From the NCBI GenBank assembly GCA_002722155.1, contig PBKS01000022.1:1-64000 (forward strand): 64,000 bases of DNA, written 5' to 3'. Source of the DNA: Chloroflexota bacterium. Its GTDB lineage: Bacteria > Chloroflexota > Dehalococcoidia > Lucifugimonadales > UBA826. Below, in pieces: positions 31,935 through 41,150 of this stretch. Below the pieces are notes generated by a model that was not told the origin of the DNA, made no database searches, and saw only the letters and a list, made by a program, of their open reading frames with translations. Both the position numbers and the translations under genes were made by a program. Position 1 is the first letter of the stretch. Each line of letters begins with the position of its first letter.

Positions 31935-32798
31935 ATGAATCAAAACTTGAACCAGATATTGGGACAGCTAAATCACTTCTCACCCAAGTTGATTGAGCGT
32001 ATCAATAACTTAACGGAAAGCGAATGGACTACGCAAAGTCGGTGCGAAGATTGGACCGTGAAAGAGGTTATATATCACCTCACATCCGCATTGACAATGT
32101 ACTTTCACGTAATAGACACGGCCCAAAAAGCAGGTGACATCAGGGACAACCCTAATATCAATTATATGGAGCCAGGTATAGTTGATGGAAAATCAAATGC
32201 CGGACCTCTATCAAAAAGAACTAAAGAAGCCAGCAAAAATTTTAAACCAAACAGCAAATTAGCCTCAGAATTTGAATCCGCCTCCGGTAGACTAACCAGG
32301 GCCTTCAATTCATGCGAAGATCGCCACTGGAATTTAACCGCTTACCATCCTGTAAATTGGGTATCGGTGGGCAGAATGCTTCTCTGGACTCTTTTCGAAT
32401 CAGCCATCCACTCTTGGGACGTACTCAACGCCATTGATAATGAATACATTGTGGACGAAAATTTGGCTCCGTTGTTACCTCAATATTTTTGCGATCCTCT
32501 ACTAAACAGGTGGTTTATAAATCCCGACCTACCAGATATCACCTCGAAAAACATAACAGTCAATTTTGGCGAATCAGAGGGACTATTGATATCCAGTAAA
32601 AAAAGGGGTCTCACTATTGAAAAATGCCAACTTCAGTTGACTGATTCAGACGCCGTGATTAACAGCACATACAGTGAATTTGCTCTCTTGATCACAGGTA
32701 GAAAGAATTTAAATATATCTATTGATGAATCATTAACTGAATTGGACGGGGTTCAGAGCGATATAGACACGTTCACTAGATGGTTCACAGGTTCATAA
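31935..32798 (+). CDS. Maleylpyruvate isomerase N-terminal/DinB-fold (TIGR03083-like) protein
   Basis: LTESEWTTQSRCEDWTVKEVIYHL; C-terminal SCP2-like region. Confidence 0.75.
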   Translation: MNQNLNQILGQLNHFSPKLIERINNLTESEWTTQSRCEDWTVKEVIYHLTSALTMYFHVIDTAQKAGDIRDNPNINYMEPGIVDGKSNAGPLSKRTKEASKNFKPNSKLASEFESASGRLTRAFNSCEDRHWNLTAYHPVNWVSVGRMLLWTLFESAIHSWDVLNAIDNEYIVDENLAPLLPQYFCDPLLNRWFINPDLPDITSKNITVNFGESEGLLISSKKRGLTIEKCQLQLTDSDAVINSTYSEFALLITGRKNLNISIDESLTELDGVQSDIDTFTRWFTGS

Positions 32799-33029
32799 CG
32801 ACAAAGAAAATCAAGTAACCTTTTTTGTATTCCACTCTCCTCGAGTGAACACCTAACAGACTACCTAGTGTTTTAAAGTCTATTCCGTTTCATTTTCTCT
32901 AGGTCAGCAATCGTAGTGTTGAGTGGAACCTCGTTCATTTCCACCTGAATTCTTTTCCACAACATACCTAGGTCCTATTTGTGATAGTATCGTTTAAAAT
33001 AATTAGTCATAAGACCGGAGGTTCTCCAA

Positions 33030-33794
33030 ATGAGCGTAGTTGAATTTGAGGTAAGAGAAAAAGTAGCGTATGTGACCCTTAACCGCCCTGAGAAATTAAA
33101 CGCAATAAATCATGACGTCCTTGACGGATGCACAGAAGCGTTTGACGAGGTTAAATTCAACCCGGACATATGGGGGATGGTCATTACTGGCACGGGAAGA
33201 GCATTTTCTACAGGCCACGATTTGGTCGAAATGGCGAAAAGAACCGAGCGTAGAACAAGAACAGGAGCAGCAACGGATTTTTACCAGTTCCTCCAAGAAC
33301 TATACAAACCTACTGTGGCTGCAATCAATGGTCTTTGCCTAGCACAAGGCGGGGGAATAGCCCTCTCTTGTGACATACGAATTGCCTCTGAGGAAGCGCA
33401 GTTTGGATGGCCGCAAGTTAAGCGTGGAATATCATCCACAAGCGGACCAACAATCTTATTCCAGCAAGTCCCAAAAAACATTGCAATGGAAATGCTTTTT
33501 ACAGGAGACTTTATTCCAGCTGAGAGAGCTTTAGAACTTCAAATGGTTAACCACGTTGTTCCGCACGACAAATTAATGGAAAAAGCAGAAGAAGTTATTC
33601 GTAAAATAATGGCCAATGCCCCTTTGTCCGTACGAGCTATTAAGGAAACTGGTGTACGCGGACTAGATATGAACATGGAGCAGCGAGTCAGGCTTGCTTC
33701 TCTGATATCTGCTCAAGTTTCTAAAAGCGCGGACACAGCAGAAGGCCTGAAAGCTTTCGCTGAAAAGAGGGATCCTGTCTGGACAGGCAAATAG
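33030..33794 (+). CDS. Enoyl-CoA hydratase/isomerase family protein
   Basis: VAYVTLNRPEKLNAINHDVLDGCTEAFDEV, GMVITGTGRAFSTGHDL, AAINGLCLAQGGGIALSCDIRIASEEAQFGWPQV. Confidence 0.95.
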   Translation: MSVVEFEVREKVAYVTLNRPEKLNAINHDVLDGCTEAFDEVKFNPDIWGMVITGTGRAFSTGHDLVEMAKRTERRTRTGAATDFYQFLQELYKPTVAAINGLCLAQGGGIALSCDIRIASEEAQFGWPQVKRGISSTSGPTILFQQVPKNIAMEMLFTGDFIPAERALELQMVNHVVPHDKLMEKAEEVIRKIMANAPLSVRAIKETGVRGLDMNMEQRVRLASLISAQVSKSADTAEGLKAFAEKRDPVWTGK

Positions 33795-33827
33795 GCTTCC
33801 TAGATTTGTCTTAGCAAATCAAGTAAA

Positions 33828-33870
33828 GGTTAGGGGGCCGTTAACACAATCCCCCTAACCTAGCTTTTTT
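33828..33870 (+). terminator. Rho-independent terminator downstream of the enoyl-CoA hydratase gene
   Basis: GGTTAGGGGG-ccgttaacacaat-CCCCCTAACC followed by TAGCTTTTTT. Confidence 0.9.
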
Positions 33871-33905
33871 AAAAACCCCTTAGGTTATATGAATTGGTTT
33901 GATGT

Positions 33906-35075
33906 ATGTTTAAAGACATTAGCGTCATAGATCTCAGCACCGGCATAGCTGGTCCGTACTGCACAAAGATATTATCCGATCTAGGAGCAAATGTTATAAA
34001 AGTGGAGCCTCCTGAAGGCGAAATAACACGTTTCTCGGAACCTTACTACAGCGGGGATGTAGACCCTAATAAAAGTATCAAATTCTCTTTTTTGAATACC
34101 AATAAAAAATCTATAACTTTAGATCTATTCACACCGAAAGGTAATTCGCTTGTAAAAAATTTAATCCGAACCGTCAAGCCATATCTCATAGTGGAAAGTT
34201 ACGGACCAGAAGTTTTAGATAAAATCGGCTTGGATTTCAACACCATTAAATCCATTAACGGGTTCACCAGTTTGATATCCATAAGCAATTTCGGAAGCAC
34301 AGGGCCATATCGGAGCTATAAGGCCCATGAAATGAATATTCAAGCTATCAGCGGATTGATGTCGATAACAGGAGAACCGGACTTGGAACCACTGATAGCT
34401 GGGGCTGACATAGCTCAGCTAAACGGCGGCCAAGTTGCCGCGTTATCGGCTCTGACTTATATGTTTCAAGCTATGACCACCTCCTCCGGAACACATTCAG
34501 ATGTTTCATTAATGGAAGCAAACATGGACCTTTTAGAAAACTGGATGCTCGGTCAATTCCAGGGAGAACTCATGCCAAGAAGAGGCAAACAACATCAATC
34601 CGGGTTCCCCTCGGAGGTATACCCGTGCGCTGACGGATACGTGTCGGTGAATGCAAGTCCGGGATCATGGAGTGAATTGGCAGAGTTAATGGAGGCTCCT
34701 GATCTAGATCGGGAAGAATACTACGAACGTAGCTCCAGGCCAAAATATCGAGATCAAATTGAGCCGTTAATGACAGACTGGCTCACTCAAAACAATAAAA
34801 GAGAAATCTTTCACGGGGCTCAGAAAAGACGTCTAGCATTTAGTTATATAGCTAATGCTAGAGACCTACTAGAAAGCGATCAACTAACGGACAGAAACTT
34901 TTTTTCCACCATCGGACCTAACACCCATCCCGGAACCCCATTCAAAATTCGATCCAGCATTGCTGAGAATAAAGAAGCTCCAGGGCTGGGGGAACATAAT
35001 CAGGAAATCTACAAGGATCTGTTGGGACTCTCTAAAGATGACATCCTCTCCTTGTCGGCTGAAAAGGTAATTTAA
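33906..35075 (+). CDS. CaiB/BaiF family III CoA-transferase (type A, pair 1)
   Basis: VIDLSTGIAGPYCTKILSDLGANVIKVEPPEG; ISISNFGSTGPYRSYKAHEMNIQAISGLM; C-terminal GEHNQEIYKDLLG. Confidence 0.93.
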   Translation: MFKDISVIDLSTGIAGPYCTKILSDLGANVIKVEPPEGEITRFSEPYYSGDVDPNKSIKFSFLNTNKKSITLDLFTPKGNSLVKNLIRTVKPYLIVESYGPEVLDKIGLDFNTIKSINGFTSLISISNFGSTGPYRSYKAHEMNIQAISGLMSITGEPDLEPLIAGADIAQLNGGQVAALSALTYMFQAMTTSSGTHSDVSLMEANMDLLENWMLGQFQGELMPRRGKQHQSGFPSEVYPCADGYVSVNASPGSWSELAELMEAPDLDREEYYERSSRPKYRDQIEPLMTDWLTQNNKREIFHGAQKRRLAFSYIANARDLLESDQLTDRNFFSTIGPNTHPGTPFKIRSSIAENKEAPGLGEHNQEIYKDLLGLSKDDILSLSAEKVI

Positions 35076-35078
35076 TTT

Positions 35079-36314
35079 ATGAACCCATTACCTTTAGCCG
35101 GCATCAGGATCATCGATCTTACCCGTATATGGGCAGGACCGCGAGCTACAAAATTATTAGCTGATATGGGAGCTGAAGTCATAAAAATAGAGCACCTTGA
35201 CCACGCGGACCGCGCCAAACCAAGCTGTGTTACGGAACACTCCCAGCGAAAAATGAATCGAGCCACCCCCTTTGAACAGAAACATAGAAACAAAATTGGT
35301 TTCTCCTTGAATCTTTCACTTGATGAAGGCAAATCAGTCTTCAGGGAATTGGTATCGATTAGTGATGTTGTTATTGAAAATTTCAGCGCTGGAGTTATGG
35401 ATCGGCTTGGCTTGGGTCACAATAATCTTAGAGAAATAAAGCCGGACATAATTACCGTATCCATGCCTGGATTTGGAAATTCGGGCCCGTGGAAGAATTA
35501 CGTGGCGTATGGTGTGACGCAAGAACAAATAACCGGACTGTATGAACTCACTGGTTACAAAAATGGTGTCCCCATGAAAACAGGAACTAACGTAGGGGAC
35601 CCTATGAATGCTACCCATGCTGCTGTCGCTACTTTGTCTGCAGTAGTTCAACGGTTGCTAGACGGACAAGGGGAATACGTTGACTTCTCTCAATATGAAT
35701 CCTTCAGCACCTTGATGTTTGAATCGATCATGAACTACGCTGCCAACGGTGTCATGAACGAAAGGAACGGAAATGAAAGTAACTACCAGTCTCCACATGA
35801 TACTTATAGATGCAAAGGTACCGACGCATGGGTCACAGTAGCAATATCGAACCAAGATGAATGGGAGAACTTATGCGCAGCCATCGGCAGAACAGAATTG
35901 GCAAAGGAACCTGAATATTCCTCGCAACATTCCCGTAGGAATCACAAACAATATCTTGACGATGTGATAACTGAGTTCACCCAATCCAAAACAAAATATG
36001 ATGTCATGAGATTAATGCAAGAACATGGAGTTCCTTGTACGGCTGTACTAAACACTCAGGATCTACTGTTAGATGACCATGTAAAAGACAGAAATTTCAT
36101 TGAAACTCTCGAACATCCTGACGGAGAGACCCATAAGTATTATTTTGGGAGTACGTGGAGAGAAAATAACTCTACTACCAAAACAGTGCGTTCCGCGGCG
36201 CCATTACTTGGCGAGCACAACGAATATGTATGTACGGACCTCCTAGGAATTCCAACTGATAAACTGGATAGCATGGAAGAGTTAGGACTTTTTGCTACCT
36301 TCAGTGACAACTAA
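35079..36314 (+). CDS. CaiB/BaiF family III CoA-transferase (type B, pair 1)
   Basis: IRIIDLTRIWAGPRATKLLADMGAEVIKIEHLD; VSMPGFGNSGPWKNYVAYG; VGDPMNATHAA; LLGEHNEYV. Confidence 0.95.
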   Translation: MNPLPLAGIRIIDLTRIWAGPRATKLLADMGAEVIKIEHLDHADRAKPSCVTEHSQRKMNRATPFEQKHRNKIGFSLNLSLDEGKSVFRELVSISDVVIENFSAGVMDRLGLGHNNLREIKPDIITVSMPGFGNSGPWKNYVAYGVTQEQITGLYELTGYKNGVPMKTGTNVGDPMNATHAAVATLSAVVQRLLDGQGEYVDFSQYESFSTLMFESIMNYAANGVMNERNGNESNYQSPHDTYRCKGTDAWVTVAISNQDEWENLCAAIGRTELAKEPEYSSQHSRRNHKQYLDDVITEFTQSKTKYDVMRLMQEHGVPCTAVLNTQDLLLDDHVKDRNFIETLEHPDGETHKYYFGSTWRENNSTTKTVRSAAPLLGEHNEYVCTDLLGIPTDKLDSMEELGLFATFSDN

Positions 36315-36375
36315 ACGTTCAAACCAAGTAAACTAGAAATTTTTGATAGAAATCCTTTAACATTCTTTTAGTCAG

Positions 36376-37614
36376 GTGAATATGTCTCAAAACGAATCGA
36401 CAACACAAAACAGTTCCGTAGAAAACTTATTAACAGGTATATCTGTAATAGAGTTAGGTGACGAAATAAGTGCAGCCTATTGCACAAAAATGATGGCTTA
36501 TCTTGGAGCTGAGGTTTTAAAAATTGAAAAACCTTCAATTGGTGATTCAGCTAGATCAGTTGGACCTTTCCCAGACGATGTTGCCGATATAGAAAAAAGC
36601 GCCTTGTTTCTATATCTCAATACGGGTAAAAAAAGCATTACTTTAAACTTGGAATCCTCATCGGGCCGAAAGATATTTGAGTCATTGGTTGAACAAGCAG
36701 ATTTGGTTGTCGAGAACCTACCTCCCGGTAAAATGGAGTCCCTCGGAATCGACTACAAACGTCTATCATCAATCAATCCCAGCATAGTGGTTACTTCGGT
36801 TTCGGACTTCGGTCAGACAGGACCTTATAAAAATTACAAAGCAACCCCTCTTCAACATTATGCCTTTGGTGGCCTAATGTATATAACTGGTTTGCCCGAA
36901 AGAGAACCATTGCAAATGAAGCCAAGATTACCTGAATATGGCGTCGCTCAAAATGCTTTTGTAGCCTCCTTGACCGCCCTATGGTACAAAGACAGCACTG
37001 GCATAGGCCAGCATGTGGATATTTCCACTGCGGAATATTCGGCATCAATTCTTGAAAATGGTCTTAGCATGTACAGCTACACAGGTAATAAATTAGGCAG
37101 ATCTGGAAATAAAGGGTACGGAAGGGCAGCGTGGGGTATATATCCATGTAAAGACGGTTTCGTTGGCGTGATTGCAGGACCAGAGCACCGTTGGTCGGCT
37201 ATGGCGGAATTAATGGAGGAACCAAAACTCGCAGAAGAAAAATATACGGAGAGATCGGGTAGGCAAATTTACGCTGAGGAAATTGAAGCCTTGATGGAAC
37301 CTTGGCTGATGAGTCACAACAAACAGGAAATTTTTGAAAAGGCTCAAGAACTAGGTCTAGCTTTTGCTTTCGTCGCAACACCGGAAGATATCTTGAATTG
37401 GGAACATTTGGATAACAGGGGATATCTGCCGGAAATTTCCCATCCCGAAGCCGGTTCCTACAAATATGCCGGCGCAGCTTTCCAGGCCGTAGGGATTGAA
37501 GCTGAGTGGCAAAGAGCGCCTATCCTAGGCGAACACAACGACGAAGTATTGTCCCCAATAATTGAAAACCTGAATATGAGGGTAGAAGATCTGAAACTTG
37601 AAGAAACCATCTGA
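36376..37614 (+). CDS. CaiB/BaiF family III CoA-transferase (type A, pair 2)
   Basis: VIELGDEISAAYCTKMMAYLGAEVLKIEKP; VTSVSDFGQTGPYKNYKATPLQHYAFGGLMYITG; ILGEHNDEVL. Confidence 0.93.
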   Translation: MNMSQNESTTQNSSVENLLTGISVIELGDEISAAYCTKMMAYLGAEVLKIEKPSIGDSARSVGPFPDDVADIEKSALFLYLNTGKKSITLNLESSSGRKIFESLVEQADLVVENLPPGKMESLGIDYKRLSSINPSIVVTSVSDFGQTGPYKNYKATPLQHYAFGGLMYITGLPEREPLQMKPRLPEYGVAQNAFVASLTALWYKDSTGIGQHVDISTAEYSASILENGLSMYSYTGNKLGRSGNKGYGRAAWGIYPCKDGFVGVIAGPEHRWSAMAELMEEPKLAEEKYTERSGRQIYAEEIEALMEPWLMSHNKQEIFEKAQELGLAFAFVATPEDILNWEHLDNRGYLPEISHPEAGSYKYAGAAFQAVGIEAEWQRAPILGEHNDEVLSPIIENLNMRVEDLKLEETI

Positions 37615-37667
37615 AGTACAGAAATAAAACTTAGAAGCCCCATAGAATAAAAGTATAGGAGAAGTAA

Positions 37668-38930
37668 GTGACCTTAGCATTGGAAGATATTAGAGTAGTC
37701 GATTTGTCCAGGATATGGGCTGGCCCATACGGCACTAAGCTTCTAGCAGATATGGGGGCTGAAATAGTAAAGATTGAGGCTCTGGATCGGCTCGACCCCC
37801 ACAGAGGTGCAGTTCGCCCGCAGGCCGGTACAGGAAATTATCCAGATGGAGAACCGGGGGACGATCCTTGGAATCGGAATGGTTGGTTCAACTCCTTGCA
37901 CCAAAATAAATACGGAATAACACTTGACCTGAGCCATCCTCAAGGAAAAGATGTGTTTCGAGAACTTATTGCCATGAGCGATGTTGTAATTGAGAATTTC
38001 AGGAGAGGGGTCCTAGATAAACTAGGATTCACTTACGAAGAATTAAAGAAAATCCGGCCAGACATTGTAGTTGTCTCTATGCCTGCCTTTGGTAACACAG
38101 GTGTATGGAAAGATTACATTCAATATGGCATCGGGCAAGAACAGCTTGCTGGGGTTGATTCCATGGGTGGATATTCCGTGGCAGAAGGACCCATCAAATC
38201 CGGTATAAATCATGGAGATCCGATAACGGGTTCCCACGCCGCAGGAGCAATTCTGGCAGCCCTGATGTATAGAAGGAGAACAGGCAAATCAGTTTTGATA
38301 GACCTATCTCAGCTAGACTCATCGATTTCTCTTATGGGGGAGCATTTACTGGATTTTCAAATGAGAGGCCAAAATCCCACCACCACAGGGAATCAACACG
38401 ATTCCTTCGCACCTCAAGGAGTTTTCCCATGTTTAGGTGAGGATGAATGGGTAGCAATATCAGTAACCTCCGATAGCGAGTGGTTAAATTTAACAAAAGC
38501 CATTGGCTTCTCGGATTTAGGGGAAGATATAAAATATGCCGACTCTTCCTTAAGAAAACAAAATGAATCCGAACTTCTTTCACTGATTGGAGAATGGACT
38601 AAAACCAGGGACAAATTTGATATAACAAGCACTCTACAAAGTTCCGGAATTCCGTGTGCTCCGGTGATGACTAATGAGGACATTTATGATGATCCTCACT
38701 ATCAATCCAGAAGTCTAATGGAAATATCGGATCATCCATCCACGGATATACAGTTGCTTCCGGGGGTAGGTTGGAAAATGAGCAAAACGACCAGTGAAAT
38801 CCGTTGGCACGCGCCAATGTTAGGGCAGCACAATGAATTTATATTTGGTGAACTCGTGGGCCTTTCCAGTGACTTTATAGCCAATCTGATAGATGAAGGC
38901 GTTTCCGGAACGGAGCCTGTCGGTGCATAG
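37668..38930 (+). CDS. CaiB/BaiF family III CoA-transferase (type B, pair 2)
   Basis: IRVVDLSRIWAGPYGTKLLADMGAEIVKIEALD; VSMPAFGNTGVWKDYIQYG; NHGDPITGSHAA; MLGQHNEFI. Confidence 0.95.
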   Translation: MTLALEDIRVVDLSRIWAGPYGTKLLADMGAEIVKIEALDRLDPHRGAVRPQAGTGNYPDGEPGDDPWNRNGWFNSLHQNKYGITLDLSHPQGKDVFRELIAMSDVVIENFRRGVLDKLGFTYEELKKIRPDIVVVSMPAFGNTGVWKDYIQYGIGQEQLAGVDSMGGYSVAEGPIKSGINHGDPITGSHAAGAILAALMYRRRTGKSVLIDLSQLDSSISLMGEHLLDFQMRGQNPTTTGNQHDSFAPQGVFPCLGEDEWVAISVTSDSEWLNLTKAIGFSDLGEDIKYADSSLRKQNESELLSLIGEWTKTRDKFDITSTLQSSGIPCAPVMTNEDIYDDPHYQSRSLMEISDHPSTDIQLLPGVGWKMSKTTSEIRWHAPMLGQHNEFIFGELVGLSSDFIANLIDEGVSGTEPVGA

Positions 38931-38989
38931 GTCAGTAGTTCAAATGAACTCATATAACTTATTCAACCAAAACCCGGTGATATAAAGCG

Positions 38990-39679
38990 GTGGCAACCCG
39001 ACTTAAAGATGTTACTCTGGTTCACACATCCGATGTCCACTTGGGAAGCGGATATCACTATGATGAATACCTTGAAAAAATTATAGCTATCGTTCAGTCC
39101 CCAGAAGTAGACGGCCTCCTGATAGCTGGAGATCTATTCGACAACAAGGAAGTATCGCATAAGACGGTAGTCGACACATTCGAGAAATTAGGTACGACTA
39201 ACAAGCCCACAGTAATACTACCTGGAAATCACGACACTTTGCTAACCCATTCAGATGTGAAATTCCCTGCCCCAAGCAACATCCATATTTTGCTCGACCC
39301 AGAGGGAGAGAGCCTTCTATTGTCGGAACTGGGCGTGAATGTTTGGGGGAAGCCAGTTTACAATCACACACCAGAATTCAGACCTATGGAACAAACTCCT
39401 CATCAAATAGAAGACGTGTGGAATATTTTTATGGCTCATGGGATGGTAGTCAATTCGCTGGAAAACAATTTGAGATCGTCCCCGATAACTATAGAAGATC
39501 TGGCCCAAGCAAATTGCGACTACGTGGCCCTCGGGCACGTTCATGCTTTTCGCCAAATAATAGCCGGGGAAACCGTCGCATATTACTCTGGAACACCCAG
39601 CGGTATATACGAAAAGACACTAATAAAATTACGCCTTGAATCTTCGGGGAAAGTCTCCGTAAATAGGATGGATCTTTAG
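38990..39679 (+). CDS. Metallophosphoesterase (SbcD/DNA-repair-exonuclease-like)
   Basis: VTLVHTSDVHLGSGYH, GLLIAGDLFDNKEV, VILPGNHD, YVALGHVHAFR; GTG start; 4-nt tail-to-tail overlap with the next gene. Confidence 0.88.
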   Translation: MATRLKDVTLVHTSDVHLGSGYHYDEYLEKIIAIVQSPEVDGLLIAGDLFDNKEVSHKTVVDTFEKLGTTNKPTVILPGNHDTLLTHSDVKFPAPSNIHILLDPEGESLLLSELGVNVWGKPVYNHTPEFRPMEQTPHQIEDVWNIFMAHGMVVNSLENNLRSSPITIEDLAQANCDYVALGHVHAFRQIIAGETVAYYSGTPSGIYEKTLIKLRLESSGKVSVNRMDL

Positions 39680-40752
39680 TACTGTCCCCCACGGAACTCT
39701 TGAATCACTTTTTGATCCTGCACCCTGTCCAGTAATGGTGCCATTTCAGCATCAAAATTGATTGAGGCCTTTGCAACCAGATCTTCCACCTCATACTCAT
39801 AAGGATTCCCTAACAAGGATTCGATAGATTGATCGAAAGAATCGGTATTATCAAGAATCCACTCAATCGTTCTCTTAACCCCCTCTTCAACAGAAACTAC
39901 ATCCTTATAACCTAATACAGTCTTTAGGGGCGTATCATCCAACATTTTGCTTTTCTCTGGAACATATCCTTTTGAGAGTCTGTAAGCTATAGGATGGCTG
40001 ATTCCAATTATGTCCCACTCATGATCTAATATTTTCCCAATTAATTCGATAAAATTTTTTATAGTGTGTGTTCTAGAGTCAACAGCATTGAAAATCTTAC
40101 CTGCTGCTTCAAGTTTGTCAGATACAAGAAGGACAATTTCTGCGATGTTCTCAGAATACCCTGTAGGAAATACAATAGATCCATCCCCTGGGACTATTAT
40201 TCTTTTGCGACCCTCCAGGTATCTGCGAATTATAGGCCATAACCACTGCCTAGGGGTCCTAGGCCCATATAGCGTTGGATACCTAATGAGAGATGCCTGA
40301 AATTCTCCTCGCTGGTGCATTTCCATTAGACGGCGTTCCGAGTTTGCAACTGCGAAACCGAACGGGTTAACATCCCTCTCTTCGTAGGTAGGGTGATCCA
40401 TAGGCAGGGGCAAACTTTGAGCCAGTATAGGGTTATCAGCATGTGAGGGATTCACGTAGGCTGCAGAGCCTCCTATTCCAACGAATCTTTCAGTCTTTCC
40501 GGACAGGACTGAGGCAATGTGGCGCAGGCGGCCATACATTGAGATAACGAGATCAAATTTAGAGTTTGAAAAATCTTTTTGTAATATTTCTAAATCAAAA
40601 GGATCTCCATGGAGGTGGTGATCGACTTCTGGTAAATCATCCGGCTCGTGCACACCACGATGATACAGAGTAAGTTCATATCCTCTTTTTTGAAGTCCTT
40701 CAATAATATATGGTCCGGTAGGACCGGTACCACCCACAACCAACGCCTTCAT
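39676..40752 (-). CDS. NAD-dependent epimerase/dehydratase (extended SDR)
   Basis: MKALVVGGTGPTGPYIIEGLQKRGYELTLYHRG; IRYPTLYGPR. Confidence 0.9.
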   Translation of the reverse strand: MKALVVGGTGPTGPYIIEGLQKRGYELTLYHRGVHEPDDLPEVDHHLHGDPFDLEILQKDFSNSKFDLVISMYGRLRHIASVLSGKTERFVGIGGSAAYVNPSHADNPILAQSLPLPMDHPTYEERDVNPFGFAVANSERRLMEMHQRGEFQASLIRYPTLYGPRTPRQWLWPIIRRYLEGRKRIIVPGDGSIVFPTGYSENIAEIVLLVSDKLEAAGKIFNAVDSRTHTIKNFIELIGKILDHEWDIIGISHPIAYRLSKGYVPEKSKMLDDTPLKTVLGYKDVVSVEEGVKRTIEWILDNTDSFDQSIESLLGNPYEYEVEDLVAKASINFDAEMAPLLDRVQDQKVIQEFRGGQY

Positions 40753-40829
40753 ATAACACCTCCATTGAAGAATATTTGAGATCCATAGTCCTATGTATTA
40801 AAACAGTCTTTATCTATATCTAATAGTTA

Positions 40830-40852
40830 TAAAATTGCATAGCAATTTTATT
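40830..40852. repeat. Perfect 10-bp inverted repeat in a divergent intergenic region
   Basis: ATAAAATTGC-ATA-GCAATTTTAT followed by TTTT. Confidence 0.7.
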
Positions 40853-41150
40853 TTTACAAATCTACCGAAACGCCATTAAAAAGGTAGATAGACTCTAGCC
40901 ATCAACTAGTTTCACAGTCAATTTATGCAACTTTAGTATTGCCAAGTTGCCATTATTAACCTAATATGTCTCGGACTATAACATAGTTAGGTTTGGCTAT
41001 TTGTTCTTTTGAGCTGTACTGGTTTACGCCGTAACTGGCTTAAAGGGGACTGGTATCGAAGCAGGATGGTGTCATTAGCTCACCAAAAGTAATGAAAAGG
41101 CAATCCTATATTGAATGTTAATAGAGAGAATAAAAAAGCGAGGTTACGTA

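Noticed and set aside
32873-32965. 30-aa minus-strand small ORF (MLWKRIQVEMNEVPLNTTIADLEKMKRNRL)
   Set aside because: Only a weak ribosome-binding site and no operon context; too short to support without conservation data.
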